Source of the DNA: Scolanthus callimorphus
Lineage: Eukaryota; Cnidaria; Anthozoa; Actiniaria; Edwardsiidae
DNA length: 64,000 nt
Direction: 5' to 3'
Assembly: GCA_033964015.1 (NCBI GenBank)
Contig: CM066916.1
Coordinates: 32,009,404 to 32,073,403 of the forward strand
The position numbers were made by a program, and so were the translations under genes. The notes beneath the pieces are model-generated. The model had not been told where the DNA came from, did not search any database, and saw nothing but the letters and a program-made list of their open reading frames with translations. Positions within the stretch are counted from its first letter, which is position 1. Every line of letters begins with the position of its first letter. Shown here piece after piece: positions 11,088-23,000 of the stretch.

Positions 11088-14000
11088 ATGGCAGCTGTAT
11101 GGTTACTGTGCTTGTTTAGCTGTCTGGTCCACGTTACCCCTGCCACGCCTCCAAATATTGTTTTTATTTTAGCTGATGACCTGGTAAGTTTGGAAGTACC
11201 TTAATGTGTTTCATTCATGAGGTATTTCTGAGATAGGAGAACTGAGTGTTTAATCAATATATCAATCTGCACAGAGCTGTCAGAATGTTTTGAAGCAGGC
11301 GTCTCATAGTCTGCACGAAGCTCTTGTGACTGTTCAGTTCATGGTTTAATAGGAGTGCATTGCTACGATCCTTGTAGTATGAAAAAAGTGTGCCCTTAAG
11401 TAAATGAAAGGGATGACCATGTAATCTTTAATGCCATGTAGCTGAAGTAAGTTAATTGGTAATGCTTTTTGGCAAGAAAGTAATAAGCTTTATTACAATG
11501 AAAACACACGTCTACCTAAAAAGCGAAGCGATTGGAACTCATCACAAAAGCATTTTACAGACAAGAGTTGTTAAAGTCAAATAGCAGCTATATCCATCTA
11601 ACGAAACATCTAAAAAGAGCAAAATATACAAGTTACGCACTTGGGAAAATATTGTGCAATCCCGCATAATTTCGAATTTTTAGTGCATAATTTCATATTT
11701 TAGTGCATTATTTTTAAAAAATGTGCATAATTTCAGAAAAATCCCAAATCCCCACATCAGGCCATGGGCCTTGTTGTAACCTGAGGTCCTGCTCTGGCTA
11801 CATGCTTCCTCATTTTACGAATTTTTTCGTTCTGTTCTTTTTCTTTACAAATATGCAGGGCTGGAATGATGTGAGTTTCCATGGGTCATCTCAAATCCCA
11901 ACTCCTAATATTGACAAACTAGCTAACACTGGGGTGATATTGAATAATTACTACGTGTCGCCAATATGTACACCAACACGGAGTGCAATAATGACTGGAA
12001 AATACCCCATACACACTGGTAAGTTTGAATTCCTCACTTTTCCTGTTGATGAACCAAAAATGGTAAATTGAATGGAAATTAATACGGTAGCCTCTAAAAT
12101 TATTTCCCAAGCAATTTAAAGAAAATGCAGTCCACCTTTGTTTTCTTGCACTTTAAGGATCCAATACTCTATTTAAACTCTTTTTTGGCATGATATTGTG
12201 ATTGTTGCTCAGATTTTCTTGAAATGTTCCGTGAAAAAACACACCAAAACATTGATTTGTATTTGGCTTTGCTGTTCTGCCAGTCAAATCTTATGAGCCA
12301 ATCAAATCCTTGCCCTGTTTCAGCCAGTGCAGTCGCCTGGCTTTCTGTTGTGATGTTGTCTGGTTTTCATTCAGAGGGAATCCAGTTGATTGCACTAGGT
12401 GAAACAGGGCAAGAGTTTCATTGGCTCAGATGGGTTTGACTGGCAGAACACTCAGCAAAGTGATCATCACATTCCTTGGGCAACCTATCCCATGGTACTT
12501 CTTTAGGTGGAAGAGCCCTAAATTGTTTAAATATGTAAACAATTTTATTTTTACACATACCAGTACATGTTGATTTCCTCATTGTATCAGGTATGCAACA
12601 CAGTGTGATTTTGGCATCCCAGCCATATGGACTTAGCTTGAATGAGACTATTTTGCCCCAGTACCTCAAGAAACTGGGCTATGCTACACATGGAGTGGGA
12701 AAGGTTAGTTGAGGGCCACAAACCTGAGGAGGCACCTTAGGACTCCCTGTGTATATAGAGAGGAAGAGGGAGAAGGGTCGGCATTTTTATGATAAACGTT
12801 CACCCCGTCCATCATACATACATCGTTATGTATATATAACCACCTCAGAAAGTCAATATTTTGAAGACTTCAATCACAGTATTTCAAGATCCGGACCTCC
12901 AAGAGGCAAGGGCAGCTCAACCACTACATAGAAAACTTATTCAGTGATTAAAAACAATTGGTGTACTAAAGCGAACCTCAAAGTGTGTTCTGGTGTATTT
13001 GTTTCATAGCAACTTCAGTACATCTGAGGCTGTAGTGTTCTGAAAAGATTTCCGGATCTTCTAGAAGCAACAATAAACAACTGTTTTAGAAAAAATACCA
13101 GTATTTGACAGCAGAAATATTTAATTCAAACCGCACGAAAAGTGGGGGCAGCTCTAGTGAGAACTATTTCTAGTTTAGAAAGTGTGTATATAGTTCTGCA
13201 AAGCAATGGGCTCCAAATTAAGCAGTCGCATTTTGCGACTTGTAGAATAGATCTACTAGAAGTTCTAGTCTTTCTTTAGCTCAGTTTGATAAACAGTAGA
13301 CTGATTATATCAAGTATCTTATTTCAGTGGCATTTGGGATTTTTCAAGTATGCCTACACACCCACTCGACGAGGGTTTGATACATTTTATGGATACTGGT
13401 GTGGCAAGAGTGATTACTGGGATCATTCTAACCGTGAGCGCACTGGATGGGGCCTTGATCTCCATGCCACTAAGCAAGAGGTTAGTGCAGTTTTAACAGG
13501 ATGCTTGTACATTATCTCACATTTTATTGGTTTGTAAATGCTGCATATTGGGATGTTAACCTCCCCCCACCCCTCCCCCTATTGATCAAAAAATCCTCCG
13601 CCCTGTGGAATTTCCAGTGGGCTCAGATTTTTCTGTTTCTCAAGTTCTGATTGGCTTTCTGATTGGAGCCTAAAGTTTGCATGACCACAAATTTGAATTA
13701 TTTTTTGTTTGTTGTAGAATGTGTGGACAGAGTGGGGCAACTACAGTACTGACCTTTTCACTGACAAAGCTCAGGAGGTCATTTCTTCTCACAATACATC
13801 CAAACCCCTGTTCCTGTATCTACCATTCCAAGCTGTGCATAGCGCAAATTACATCGACCCCCTACAGGCGCCCCCAGAGCTTATTAAGAAATTCAGCAAC
13901 ATCAAGGATGAGAACAGAAGAACTTTTGCTGCCATGGTATCATCTCTGGATAGTGCAGTAGGCAAGGTGGGTCGAGAATGTTGGCCTCCTTGCTTGATTT

Positions 14001-17000
14001 ATATCAGGCTGTTCCAAAAAATAGCTCCTTATTGAGGAACTCTTTTTCAAAAATAGCTCTTCCCCTGTGGAAATTCCAGACTCCTGCAGAACAGCTGTGG
14101 AAATTTTGATCTCTTGTGGGCCTCTGGAATTTCTAAAGTTGCCAATAGATACGCTGTGCAGGGCCGTAGCAAGCCTCCTAAAACTGGGGGGGGGGGGGGG
14201 GGGATGACATTATAAACAAATTGATTTTTTTTTCAAATCCAGGTGAGTTTTCTCTGGTTGGCATACGTTAGTTCTAAGTCCCTGAAGATGATTTATATAT
14301 ATAAACAAACTGAAGGCAGTTTTTAAAGAAAGTTGAAACTCTAACTCTTTTGCGTGCGGCAAAAATTTAGAGCCCAGCATGTGAAATTACCGCATGTTTG
14401 GGAGAACTTTGATATGCAGGGTGCAAAATCGGGAGCTTTAGGGGTTGTTTGAGGGAAAAACTGGGGGGGCGGCACAGGCCCCCTGGCCCCAGTAAGCGCT
14501 ACGGCCCTGTTGTGGAAATTCCAGGTTAAAATGAATGGCCCTGTGGATATTCTAGGGTTGAGAAGAATGACCCCTTTGCCCCTGTGGTCATTTCCATGGT
14601 CAAACACAGTTGACGCCTGTGAAAATTCTGGACTCCTCGATCGGGGGTAACGGATATAAAACGGAACAGCCATTTGCGAAAGCACAAGTGTGATTTTCTT
14701 TATAAAAAAGACAGGAGGTTGATGACCAAGTAAAAGTAGTGTATTTGATATCTGTCACTACATGCCCCATTGTCTATCTATTGATCATAGCACAATGCTA
14801 GGTCCATTTTCATTGCTTGAGAGTGATTCACCAATAATCAAGTCGCCTTTGGTGACTAATTCTCAACTGGTGCCCGTTTCACTGAAAATTAGGCATTGTA
14901 CAGTGAAAACAATAGGGATGGTTTGTTTAGGGTTTGTTTACTTACTACTCAAGTAAGCCCTGCTATCTCTGTTTCTTTGTAGGTTGTGGATAGTCTCAAA
15001 GCTAAAGGTCTTTATAACAACTCTGTCATTGTTTTCACGACTGATAATGGTGGACCAGCCAATGGCTTTGATATGAACTCTGCCAGTAATTATCCCCTCA
15101 GGGGGGTCAAGGCTACATTGTGGGAAGGTGAGTACACTTTATCTCATATTCACGACTGATAATGGAGGACCAGCCAATGGTTTTGATATGAACTCTGCCA
15201 GTAATTATCCCCTCGGGGAGGTCAAGGCTACATTGTGGGAAGGTGAGTACACTAAATCTCATATTCACGACTGATAATGGTGGACCAGCCAATGGATTTG
15301 ATAGGAACTCTGCCAGTAATTATCCCCTCAGGGGTGTCAAGGCTACATTGTGGGAAGGTGAGTACACTTTATCTCATACTCACGACTGATAATGGAGGAC
15401 CATTCAATGGTTTTGATATGAACTGCATTATGGGAAGGTGAGTGCTTCTCGTATATGTTTTTGGGAACATATGTGCTTAGGAAAGCAATAATGTTTAGGT
15501 CTGTCTGTTGCGAGAAAAAATCTCAAACCTCAGTGAAAACTCATGAATTTCTGAAAGTTTCTGGGTGTTCGAACGTCCTACATGACACTTTACTGAAATG
15601 GAACTTAAGATCAAATTTGAAATTGTCAGCATGGAAAAAGGGTTTTGCTGGGGTACTTTTTCGCGATTTTTCCAATGCAATCGGTACAGTTCTAGTTATG
15701 CTTCTATCAACCAGGACCAAAAACGTTTATAATCAACATTTTGCAAGGACATTTATATTAAAATGTACTCCTGCTGTAACTTTTACCCCCAGGTGGTGTC
15801 CGAGGCACAGCATTTGTCCACAGCCCCCTTATCGCACATCCCGGGCGTGTCAGCACGGACATGATGCACGTCTCTGATTGGCTGCCCACTCTGTATACCG
15901 TGGGGGGTGGTGACGTGCATGATATTCAGGATATTGACGGGTTTGATATCTGGAACACGATATCCACGGGAGAGATGTCACCCCGAGAGGAGATGCTGCA
16001 TAACATTGACCCTGTTAACTGGGCTGGGGCGATGCGGTCCAGAGAGTGGAAGCTGATTGTTAATCAAAGTGAGTCTTAACGTTCACCTTAAGCCAGGGAA
16101 ATACGAGGCACAAAATCCCGCAACTTCTCGCGCAACAATGTTGCGTTGTTAGTTTTGGATCGATGTTGCGCGTTTTTTACTCGCGCCACAAAGTGACTTG
16201 TCATGCAACAAGTTGTAAAAACCTGATGCGCGAAGTAGAGCACAGGTCGACTTTGAGCAACAAATTCTGGCTTTCTTGCTCGTTTTTCATCAAACACGCA
16301 ACTTGTCGCGCAATATTTAGCCTACAATTCAAATTGATTCGTCGTTAGAGGCAAAATCAGCCTGGGCTCGCATGTTTGATCATCAAAATAAAATGTTGCG
16401 CGACAAGTTGTGCATTTGATGAAGAACGAGCAACAAAAAGAAGACTTGCAACGCAGCAATGTTGCGCGACAAGTTTAGGAATTTTGTGCCACGTATCTGT
16501 GCCGGCTTAAAACGTTTTATTTTTGCCAATAGCATTATTAGAATCTATTGACAAAAAAAAACTGTAAACTCGGACGCGAATTGATAATTTTCCCTAAATA
16601 TTAATCGCTATGAAATTGCTCACAAAATTAGATCTAGCAGCTTTTGATACCAGAAATATGTTAGACATATTTGTAAAACATATTTCCGTTGAAAAGTATG
16701 AGAACATGTGCACGAGCAGTGAGAAGTAACGAAGAGCCAATTAGACTCGTTGCGCGTCATTTTTCCAGAGCTCCGTATGAGAACATGTGCACGAGCAGTG
16801 AGAAGTAACGAAGAGTCAATTAGACTCGTTGCACGTCATTTTTCCAGAGCTCCGTATGAGAACATGTGCACGAGCAGTGAAAAGTAACGAAGAGCCAATT
16901 AGACTCGTTGCGCGTCATTTTTCCAGAGCTCCGTATGAGAACATGTGCACGAGCAGTGAGAAGTAACGAAGAGAGCTAATCAGACTCGTTGCACGTCATT

Positions 17001-17383
17001 TTTCCAGAGCTCCGTATCTCCGCATCATATAAGTATCTCTGTTTTTCTTAGCGAAATCATGGAGTGGTTGGTACCCCCCTCCTGGCATCGACAACCATGC
17101 CCTTACTACCAGAACCTTGAAGAACGCCGTCGTCAAATGCAGCAAGCCTCCTCCGACGCCTGTGAACTGTGACGTCAAGTCAGGTCCGTGTCTTTTTAAC
17201 ATCGCAAAGGATCCATGCGAATACGAGAATTTGGCAAAGCAGGAGCCGCAGATACTGAGGGACATGTTGGGATATCTGGAGGGCTACAAGAAGGGCATGG
17301 TACCAATCAGAAATCTCCCCTCGGATCCCTCGGCGAGCCCGAGAAACTACGGAGGGGTGTGGACATCATGGAAGGACCAGTAG
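11088..17383 (+). CDS. Arylsulfatase B-like sulfatase, complete (8 exons, 507 aa)
   Basis: Exons are 11088-11183, 11859-12018, 12591-12703, 13328-13480, 13718-13966, 14983-15127, 15793-16068 and 17052-17383; together they give 1,524 bases in one open frame with GT-AG borders. Residues 1-19 form a signal peptide. [11 protein letters not shown] (22-32) supplies two metal-binding aspartates. CTPTRSA (69-75) is the C-x-P-x-R motif whose cysteine becomes formylglycine. [11 protein letters not shown] spans exons 3 and 4 (second sulfatase signature), and TTDNGG (276-281) holds the later metal ligands. Length and order fit ARSB/ARSI/ARSJ enzymes (ARSB about 530 aa), which hydrolyse sulfate esters of glycosaminoglycans in the lysosome or outside the cell. 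The start is the first ATG after a likely 5' UTR acceptor at 11072-11073. Intron 6 carries broken copies of exon 6. The tandem paralogue ends at 919. Confidence 0.93.
14159..14509. mobile_element. hAT-like non-autonomous element in sulfatase intron 5
   Basis: Begins CAGGGCCGTAGCAAGC and ends with the inverse, GCGCTACGGCCCTG. It includes a G run near 14187-14203. It splits a GTGGAAATTCC-type repeat (CTGTG before, TTGTGG after), so the insertion is younger than that repeat. The termini starting CAG fit hAT-type MITEs, but a clean 8-bp target duplication is not visible. Confidence 0.7.
15034..15440 (+). repeat. Tandem 115-bp duplication of the 3' half of sulfatase exon 6 plus its splice donor
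   Basis: The segment starting TTCACGACTGATAATGG and running through the donor GAAGGTGAGTAC occurs at 15034, 15149, 15264 and 15379 (last copy truncated). Only the first belongs to the real exon. The later copies keep most codons of the TTDNGG metal-site region but lack an acceptor directly upstream. They are decoy exon fragments inside intron 6. Confidence 0.93.
16088..16510. mobile_element. MITE with about 65-bp inverted ends in sulfatase intron 7
   Basis: Left end TTAAGCCAGGGAAATACGAG, then GGCACAAAATCCCGCAACTT and GCGCAACAATGTTGCG; the right end inverts the same series and closes with GCCGGCTTAA. A related but distinct family sits at 56334-56577. Confidence 0.8.
16697..17016. repeat. Minisatellite, four copies of a 79-bp unit
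   Basis: AGAACATGTGCACGAGCAG starts units at 16701, 16780, 16859 and 16938, each ending TTTTTCCAGAGCTCCGTAT. It fills the end of sulfatase intron 7, finishing about 35 bases before the last exon. Confidence 0.95.
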
Positions 17384-17601
17384 ATGAAACGCAATCTGGA
17401 ACAGACTCACGAACGCAAGGGGTTGTGGGAAGGATTCAACAGGCGCGCAAAGGATTCTGGAGGAGGGATACCTCCACATAATCCTTTGCGCGCCTTCCGG
17501 TTCTGTCACACAACGCTCTTTCACTTTCGTGTCACACACTTTCCTGATTACTAAAACTTGCTGGGTATGAGTCTAGAACTGGAAAGCGAATTAAAGGCAC
17601 C

Positions 17602-17607
17602 AATAAA
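17602..17607 (+). terminator. Candidate polyadenylation signal AATAAA of the arylsulfatase gene
   Basis: AATAAA lies 219 bases after the stop codon at 17383. A second AATAAA is at 17879-17884 and could serve instead. Confidence 0.4.
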
Positions 17608-19429
17608 ATTGGAAATTAATTGACCCATTCAAACTCCCTGAGGTGAGTTTGAGCGGTGTGTTTGATCCTGAGCGTTTTTGTCGCCGATTGTAATTTTAAT
17701 TTTAACTTACAAACTACAGTCAAACTGAAGCAGAGCTTAAAAATATACGTCACAAATATTAGGTACATAAAAATGATAGTACAGTACATAGAAACAAAGA
17801 AACAGGAACAATGTTCTATTTTTTTTAATATATGATATTTACGAATCTGGAATTGCATGTGTTTGAAGCATAATCGCGAAATAAATGTTCTGTCTTTGTC
17901 AATTATTGTGTATTTTCTCGTACATCCAGATCTGCTGAGGACCTACGGAAAATTTTCAAAATAGATTTTCGAGGGGTATTTTGACAGAAAAAAAATGGAA
18001 ATTCCACGGGTGGAAATTCCAGGGGAGGGAGTCTTTTTAAGGGAGGTCCTCAAACCCCCAGGCTGTTTTCGAAGTGTTCTACACAAGTTTCTCATCGGGT
18101 GTAATAGTTCAAGTAACATCATGTTTGCTGTAACAGTATAGGGTACGTTAGGCTGTTTGCTCACCTGTACCACGGCTCGACATCTGATCAATAGAATGCT
18201 CTTTTCAAGTGCCAAGTATAATTACAAACTATACTGAGGGTTGTTTTCCTTATTTTTTGTTAAAACTAGGAGGCCATAGAAACCAACAGCTCGTTTAAAG
18301 TTTTAGTCTGGGCTGAGAATATTGAGCGATGTTTACGTGAAGTTTAGTACATCGTCAATCTTGTGACCTAGCATTGTGTAGAATTCTTCTAAATCATATT
18401 GTAATTTCAGTCCTGGGGAGGTCTTTCAAGGTTAATAAGGGGTAGATTTGAAATCTTGACGCCATCCAAGGATACATAACTATGGAACTCTGTTCAGGAC
18501 AAACGTTGGTCTGAACCTGTTTTTCTTAATTTTGCCGTCGCATTCATGCGAACCCGTCAGTTTTAAATGACCTTAAAAACGCGCTCTACCTTTTTCAAAC
18601 AGGCATATTTCAGGATTGAATGCCTAAAGATCCATGTCCTATTAGGGGTAGAGAATGTCAAAAATCCGAGTTTTTCCGAGCCCAAGCTTTTTTTGTCGAT
18701 TTTTCAGTGTGAAAATACGAGCTTCGTGAGTCCCATGTTTTTCAGCCAAAAATGAAACCATTCAGTTGTTCTCTTGAAGCGATTCTTGTGCGCAACAGGC
18801 AAAACAGCTATTCGAACAAGCATATAATTAGTGCTGTGCCTAACCGTGTTTAGGGCCCCGGCTATTTTATCGTTGGGTTCGTTGGCTACAATGATAAAAG
18901 GAGTGAGTCGCAACGTTGAACGTCGACAAGATATTTGTCGGAGAGACATGTAGATGTTTTTCTGTCAAGAATGAAGGCGCCAGATGGTGACTGGAGATGG
19001 GAAGTTAGTCACCAGAGATAAAAATGTGGTGGGCCCTGGGTTTGATTCAACATCCTTCGGCATTTATTGTTTCATTGTTTGGCACCAACATAATTCTCCT
19101 GCCTAAGGCCGGCCACCCTAAGTCATTCCTTCACAAGAGAAGTGAAGAGTTAATTGTAAATTGTATGCAGATGGACTGATGCCTGAATGAAGCCCAACGT
19201 TTTTCCATAGATATTCCATGTTCAAATCTCATAGTTGCATAACAATCAGAGTGATTCACTAATCTATGAGCGCCTTACTCAAACAATACCACTGAGAAAC
19301 CCTGTCCAGAGCGGTGTACATTTCCTCTGTTGTTTGATCAGAAGAAATCTGTAAACTGGTATCAGGTAGCCTCCCCAGATCGTGTTCAAATGTAACCAAT
19401 ACTCAGCAACCACAGATGCCCGATGTAAA
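17608..19429. other. Intergenic spacer between sulfatase and astacin genes
   Basis: No gene is supported. It contains one GGAAATTCCAGGGG-type repeat (17940-18060), listed separately. The remainder is AT-rich with only short, unconvincing frames on both strands. Confidence 0.5.
17940..18060. repeat. GGAAATTCCAGGGG-type dispersed repeat, single copy
   Basis: Contains ATAGATTTTCGAGGGGTATT, GGAAATTCCAGGGGAGGG and GTCTTTTTAAGGGAGGTCCT. All three match 35085-35245 in the same order, where the central unit is multiplied. Confidence 0.75.
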
Positions 19430-20077
19430 GTTTCCAGCCAATCAGAGATGGACCTTCAGACAATGCACTTGGCGGCGCTTTCCAGTTAAAAACCATCGAA
19501 GGGAAGAGGGTTATTATTCTGAACAGATAATCGTTCATATACTCTGGAGCAAGGTAAGTGCTGTACTATTTTTTTGATTTCAATATTGTAGTGCTCAATT
19601 CTATGACAATGTTTTACGATTTGTGTTGTTAAGTACTGATTGGAGTTGTGATTCACTAGCGGACAAGTTGTTAGTCTACAGTTGTAGTTCTCTGGTGTAT
19701 TGTAAATTACATGAACGCTTATTTCATAGAGACTGTAGAGAGTAATAGATTGGTCCGCGAGGATATGGAATCGATCTTCTGGTGTTCAAATTTTGATATC
19801 TCACGAGTAAGCGAAGATTATTCTGTTTATTATATAAACTTTTTTATGAAAGATTTTCGATTTGATGAATTTCGCGACAGTGGGCATTATCGTAATTTTT
19901 CAAACGTGCGAATTACGATATTTCTCAGTGGCTGAAATCCTGATAAAAACACTATAGTTTATGTAATAAATAAGCTTACTTTATAGTGCTAGCAGCTAGC
20001 TGCAGTTATAATAGATTCTAAAACGTGGCAAGTGATTGAGAGAATACAGTGCCGTAAAATCTATTTTCTGTTCTAGC
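19430..20077 (+). promoter_or_regulatory. Likely promoter, 5' UTR exon and 5' UTR intron of the astacin gene
   Basis: A CCAAT box at about 19437 is followed by a presumed non-coding exon ending GGAGCAAG with a GTAAGTG donor at 19554. The matching acceptor TTCTAG ends at 20076, one base before the start codon ATGGGG. Transcription start is not determinable from sequence; no clear TATA box. Confidence 0.4.
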
Positions 20078-23000
20078 ATGGGGATTGCCGTTTTGTTAGG
20101 AGTGGTCGCTGTCATCAGCGCAGTCGTGGCGGAGGGGCCTTTTGAAAAGCCAGGTAAGAAAACAAAACTGCGCTAACTTGGTGCGCTCTTTTATATGAGA
20201 ACCTTGTTTATTTAGACGTTTATTAAGACAGAAAACACCCGCACATAAGCGAACACATGATTTCGGAGATCAGGCTAATCGAATTCTTATTTATCGGGTA
20301 CATCGTGAGAAATCAGTCTGGATGTATTCTTAAAATGTTATTAACCTATGTTTCAGAGTAGTACTATACATATTAGATACATATTTTATTTCAAAAAATA
20401 AAAATCAGAAAAACAAGCTGATACAAAAGAGTACTAAAGACACCACGCAAAGGTCGCAATGATCACGCAGTAATCATAGTAACGTCACTTTCATTTCTTC
20501 ATTCTGGCACCCTCTGTCTTATTATAACGAGATCGAACATGTTTTATTTATCAGGCTGATCTGGTTCTTGTATATATGGTATACTTTATTGGCAAAATTT
20601 TTCAGCCTAAGTTTAGACTTTCTCCAAGTCGTCCTCTTACTGGACACCCGAAGCGAGAGAATGTCCTCTTACTGGACACTGGGAATTTGAGAAAGTCTAC
20701 CTGAAGTTCTGACCACATTTGCTCTTATATTCGAGCGTTAACTGTATTCGGTAAAAAAATGGGGGAGGTATGTTGTTACACAGTCCCTATAACTCTACTC
20801 GTTTTGCTTCAGATAAGACCCATTACTACACACCTGATCGACGCCTGTTTGAGGGTGACATCAAACTCACCTCGGACCAATCGCGAAACTTGGATGTCTT
20901 TGGTGATCCCGAGGGGGCCCCCTCACGAGCTGCGAATGCTGACAAGGCCAAGCTCTGGCCCAATGGAGTGATTCCTTACGAGCTCGACTGTAGTGTCTGT
21001 AAGTAAAGAACATTCTGTGAGTTGGTCTGAGTCGAGTTCAATTGTTTTTAGAATTTGTCAGCAGCGAACTCGCGCGCACGTAACGGTTCCCCGAGCCAGC
21101 TAAGCTATAGAGGTCAATCCACCTCGTGTAAACTGGACCTTGACTCTCTCGAACACCGGTCACTTTTTCGAAATGTTCAGAGTCCTTTGCGCAGCGACTA
21201 AGACCCCGTCCACACACCGTTTTTAAACGAAAACGGATACTTTTTGCTCCGTTTTCAAAAAGATTTGCGTCCGTACGAAAACGCTCTTATGCATTCAGTG
21301 CGCATGCTATTAGGATAGGAATTAGGAAATCCAAACATTTAGGCAAAGATCCATGGAGGCCGAAACTTCGTAAACATCGAATGAATATGTTGTTTACCGT
21401 TGTCTAAATAACTGAACACATAGAGCTTCAGTAAATGTTGAATGATGTTTGAAAGCTTTGAATCATGTTGAATAATGCTTAATTGTGTTCAAGCAGCCGA
21501 CATTCGTGACAGTGATCCACAAAAATCCACGGAATGCGTCGCGTTTTCAAATTTTCACAAGTGCCTTCTCGGCTGGTTTGAAAATTGTTGAACATTTCGC
21601 GCCGACATGAAGAACAAAAGAAATGACGAATAGAATTAGGCTCATTTAACGTCATTGTTTTTTTTTCTAGCCACCATGGACTGGGGAGTCAAGGTGATCA
21701 AGGAAGCAATGCGCGAGTGGGAGAGCAAGACTTGTCTCCGATTTGTACCGCGAACTACCGAGAAGAACTACGTGTGGATCTACAGAGCTCTCGGGTAAGA
21801 CATAATATGGTGGCAAAACGTGTTAACCGAGTTTAGGTCCGAGAATGGACCCTTGTGGAAATCCTTAAACTATGATGAAACCTTGTAAACTATGAGATTC
21901 GGTCCGAGAACGGACCCTTGGCGAAACCTTGTAAACTATGAGATTCGGTTCGAGAACGGACCCTTGTTGAAACCAAGCCTTGTAAACTATGATATTTGGC
22001 CCGAGAACGGGCCCTTGGGGAAATCCTATTAATGTCTGAACAGGATGTGCACACAAACACTTTTTGTGGTCATTGCGCCACCTTGCCAAGTACAGATAGC
22101 TATGCTAGGGGATATTGTCCGTGTTAGAGTTTGCAAGTATGTTCTTCCTCTTTACTTAGGTGCTGGAGTGAGGTTGGCATGGTTTATGGCCGGAAGAATT
22201 ACTTGTCCATGGGCAAGGGATGCGATTATAAGCACGTCATGGTCCACGAGCTGGGTCATGCTATCGGCTTCTGGCACGAACAAAGTAGACCCGACAGGGA
22301 CAATTACATCAAGATTCACTTCGAGAACGTAGAAGAGAGTAAGTAAAGGTCGTGAAAACGACGAGAAGGTAGTTGTCCTTAACTGTTACTCGATCTACAT
22401 CGCTCGAGCAGCGCGCATCAATCACGGAACCTTATTTTCTCTATAAAATGGCTACAGACTTCGTCCCTCTCTTTTCTTCTATGCAGCGCAACATTGAAGT
22501 GTCTAATTTACAAAAAAAAATCCAAGCGTCGGGGACTTGAGAATTTTAGTTAAAAGGAGAGACTGCTTCTGACTCTGAAGGAATAGTAGATTAAATAGTA
22601 TTTGTAAAAGTATGAGGTATCTTTCTCGGGACTCGCTAATTTTTCTTAAAGAAAAAAGCTCGCATATAACCAAGAACTCTCGGAGAGGCTCTTCTTGTCC
22701 TGTCCTGGCTTTTCTCGGGGTTCGGATTTGTCTTTAAGAAAAAAGCTCGTGCTCAGGCTCCAAGTTTACCATAGATCACATATTTATTAGGGTCGCTTTT
22801 TAAGTAAAGGTCGTGAAAACGAACTGCAGCGTTAGTCCGTCCTCCAACATCCTTTCCTAGAGATCCACCAATCAGAGTCCTCTATTTGACACGTCTTTCT
22901 TGTCCTGTGCAGGCATGAAGTATAACTTTAACAAGCGTAAGTGGGGAACAGAAGTGATCGACTATAACGTGCCGTACGATTACTCCTCCATCATGCACTA

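Noticed and set aside
21190..21560. MITE starting ACCCCGTCCACACACC in astacin intron 2
   Set aside because: Left end looks transposon-like, but no matching right end was found, so boundaries cannot be supported.
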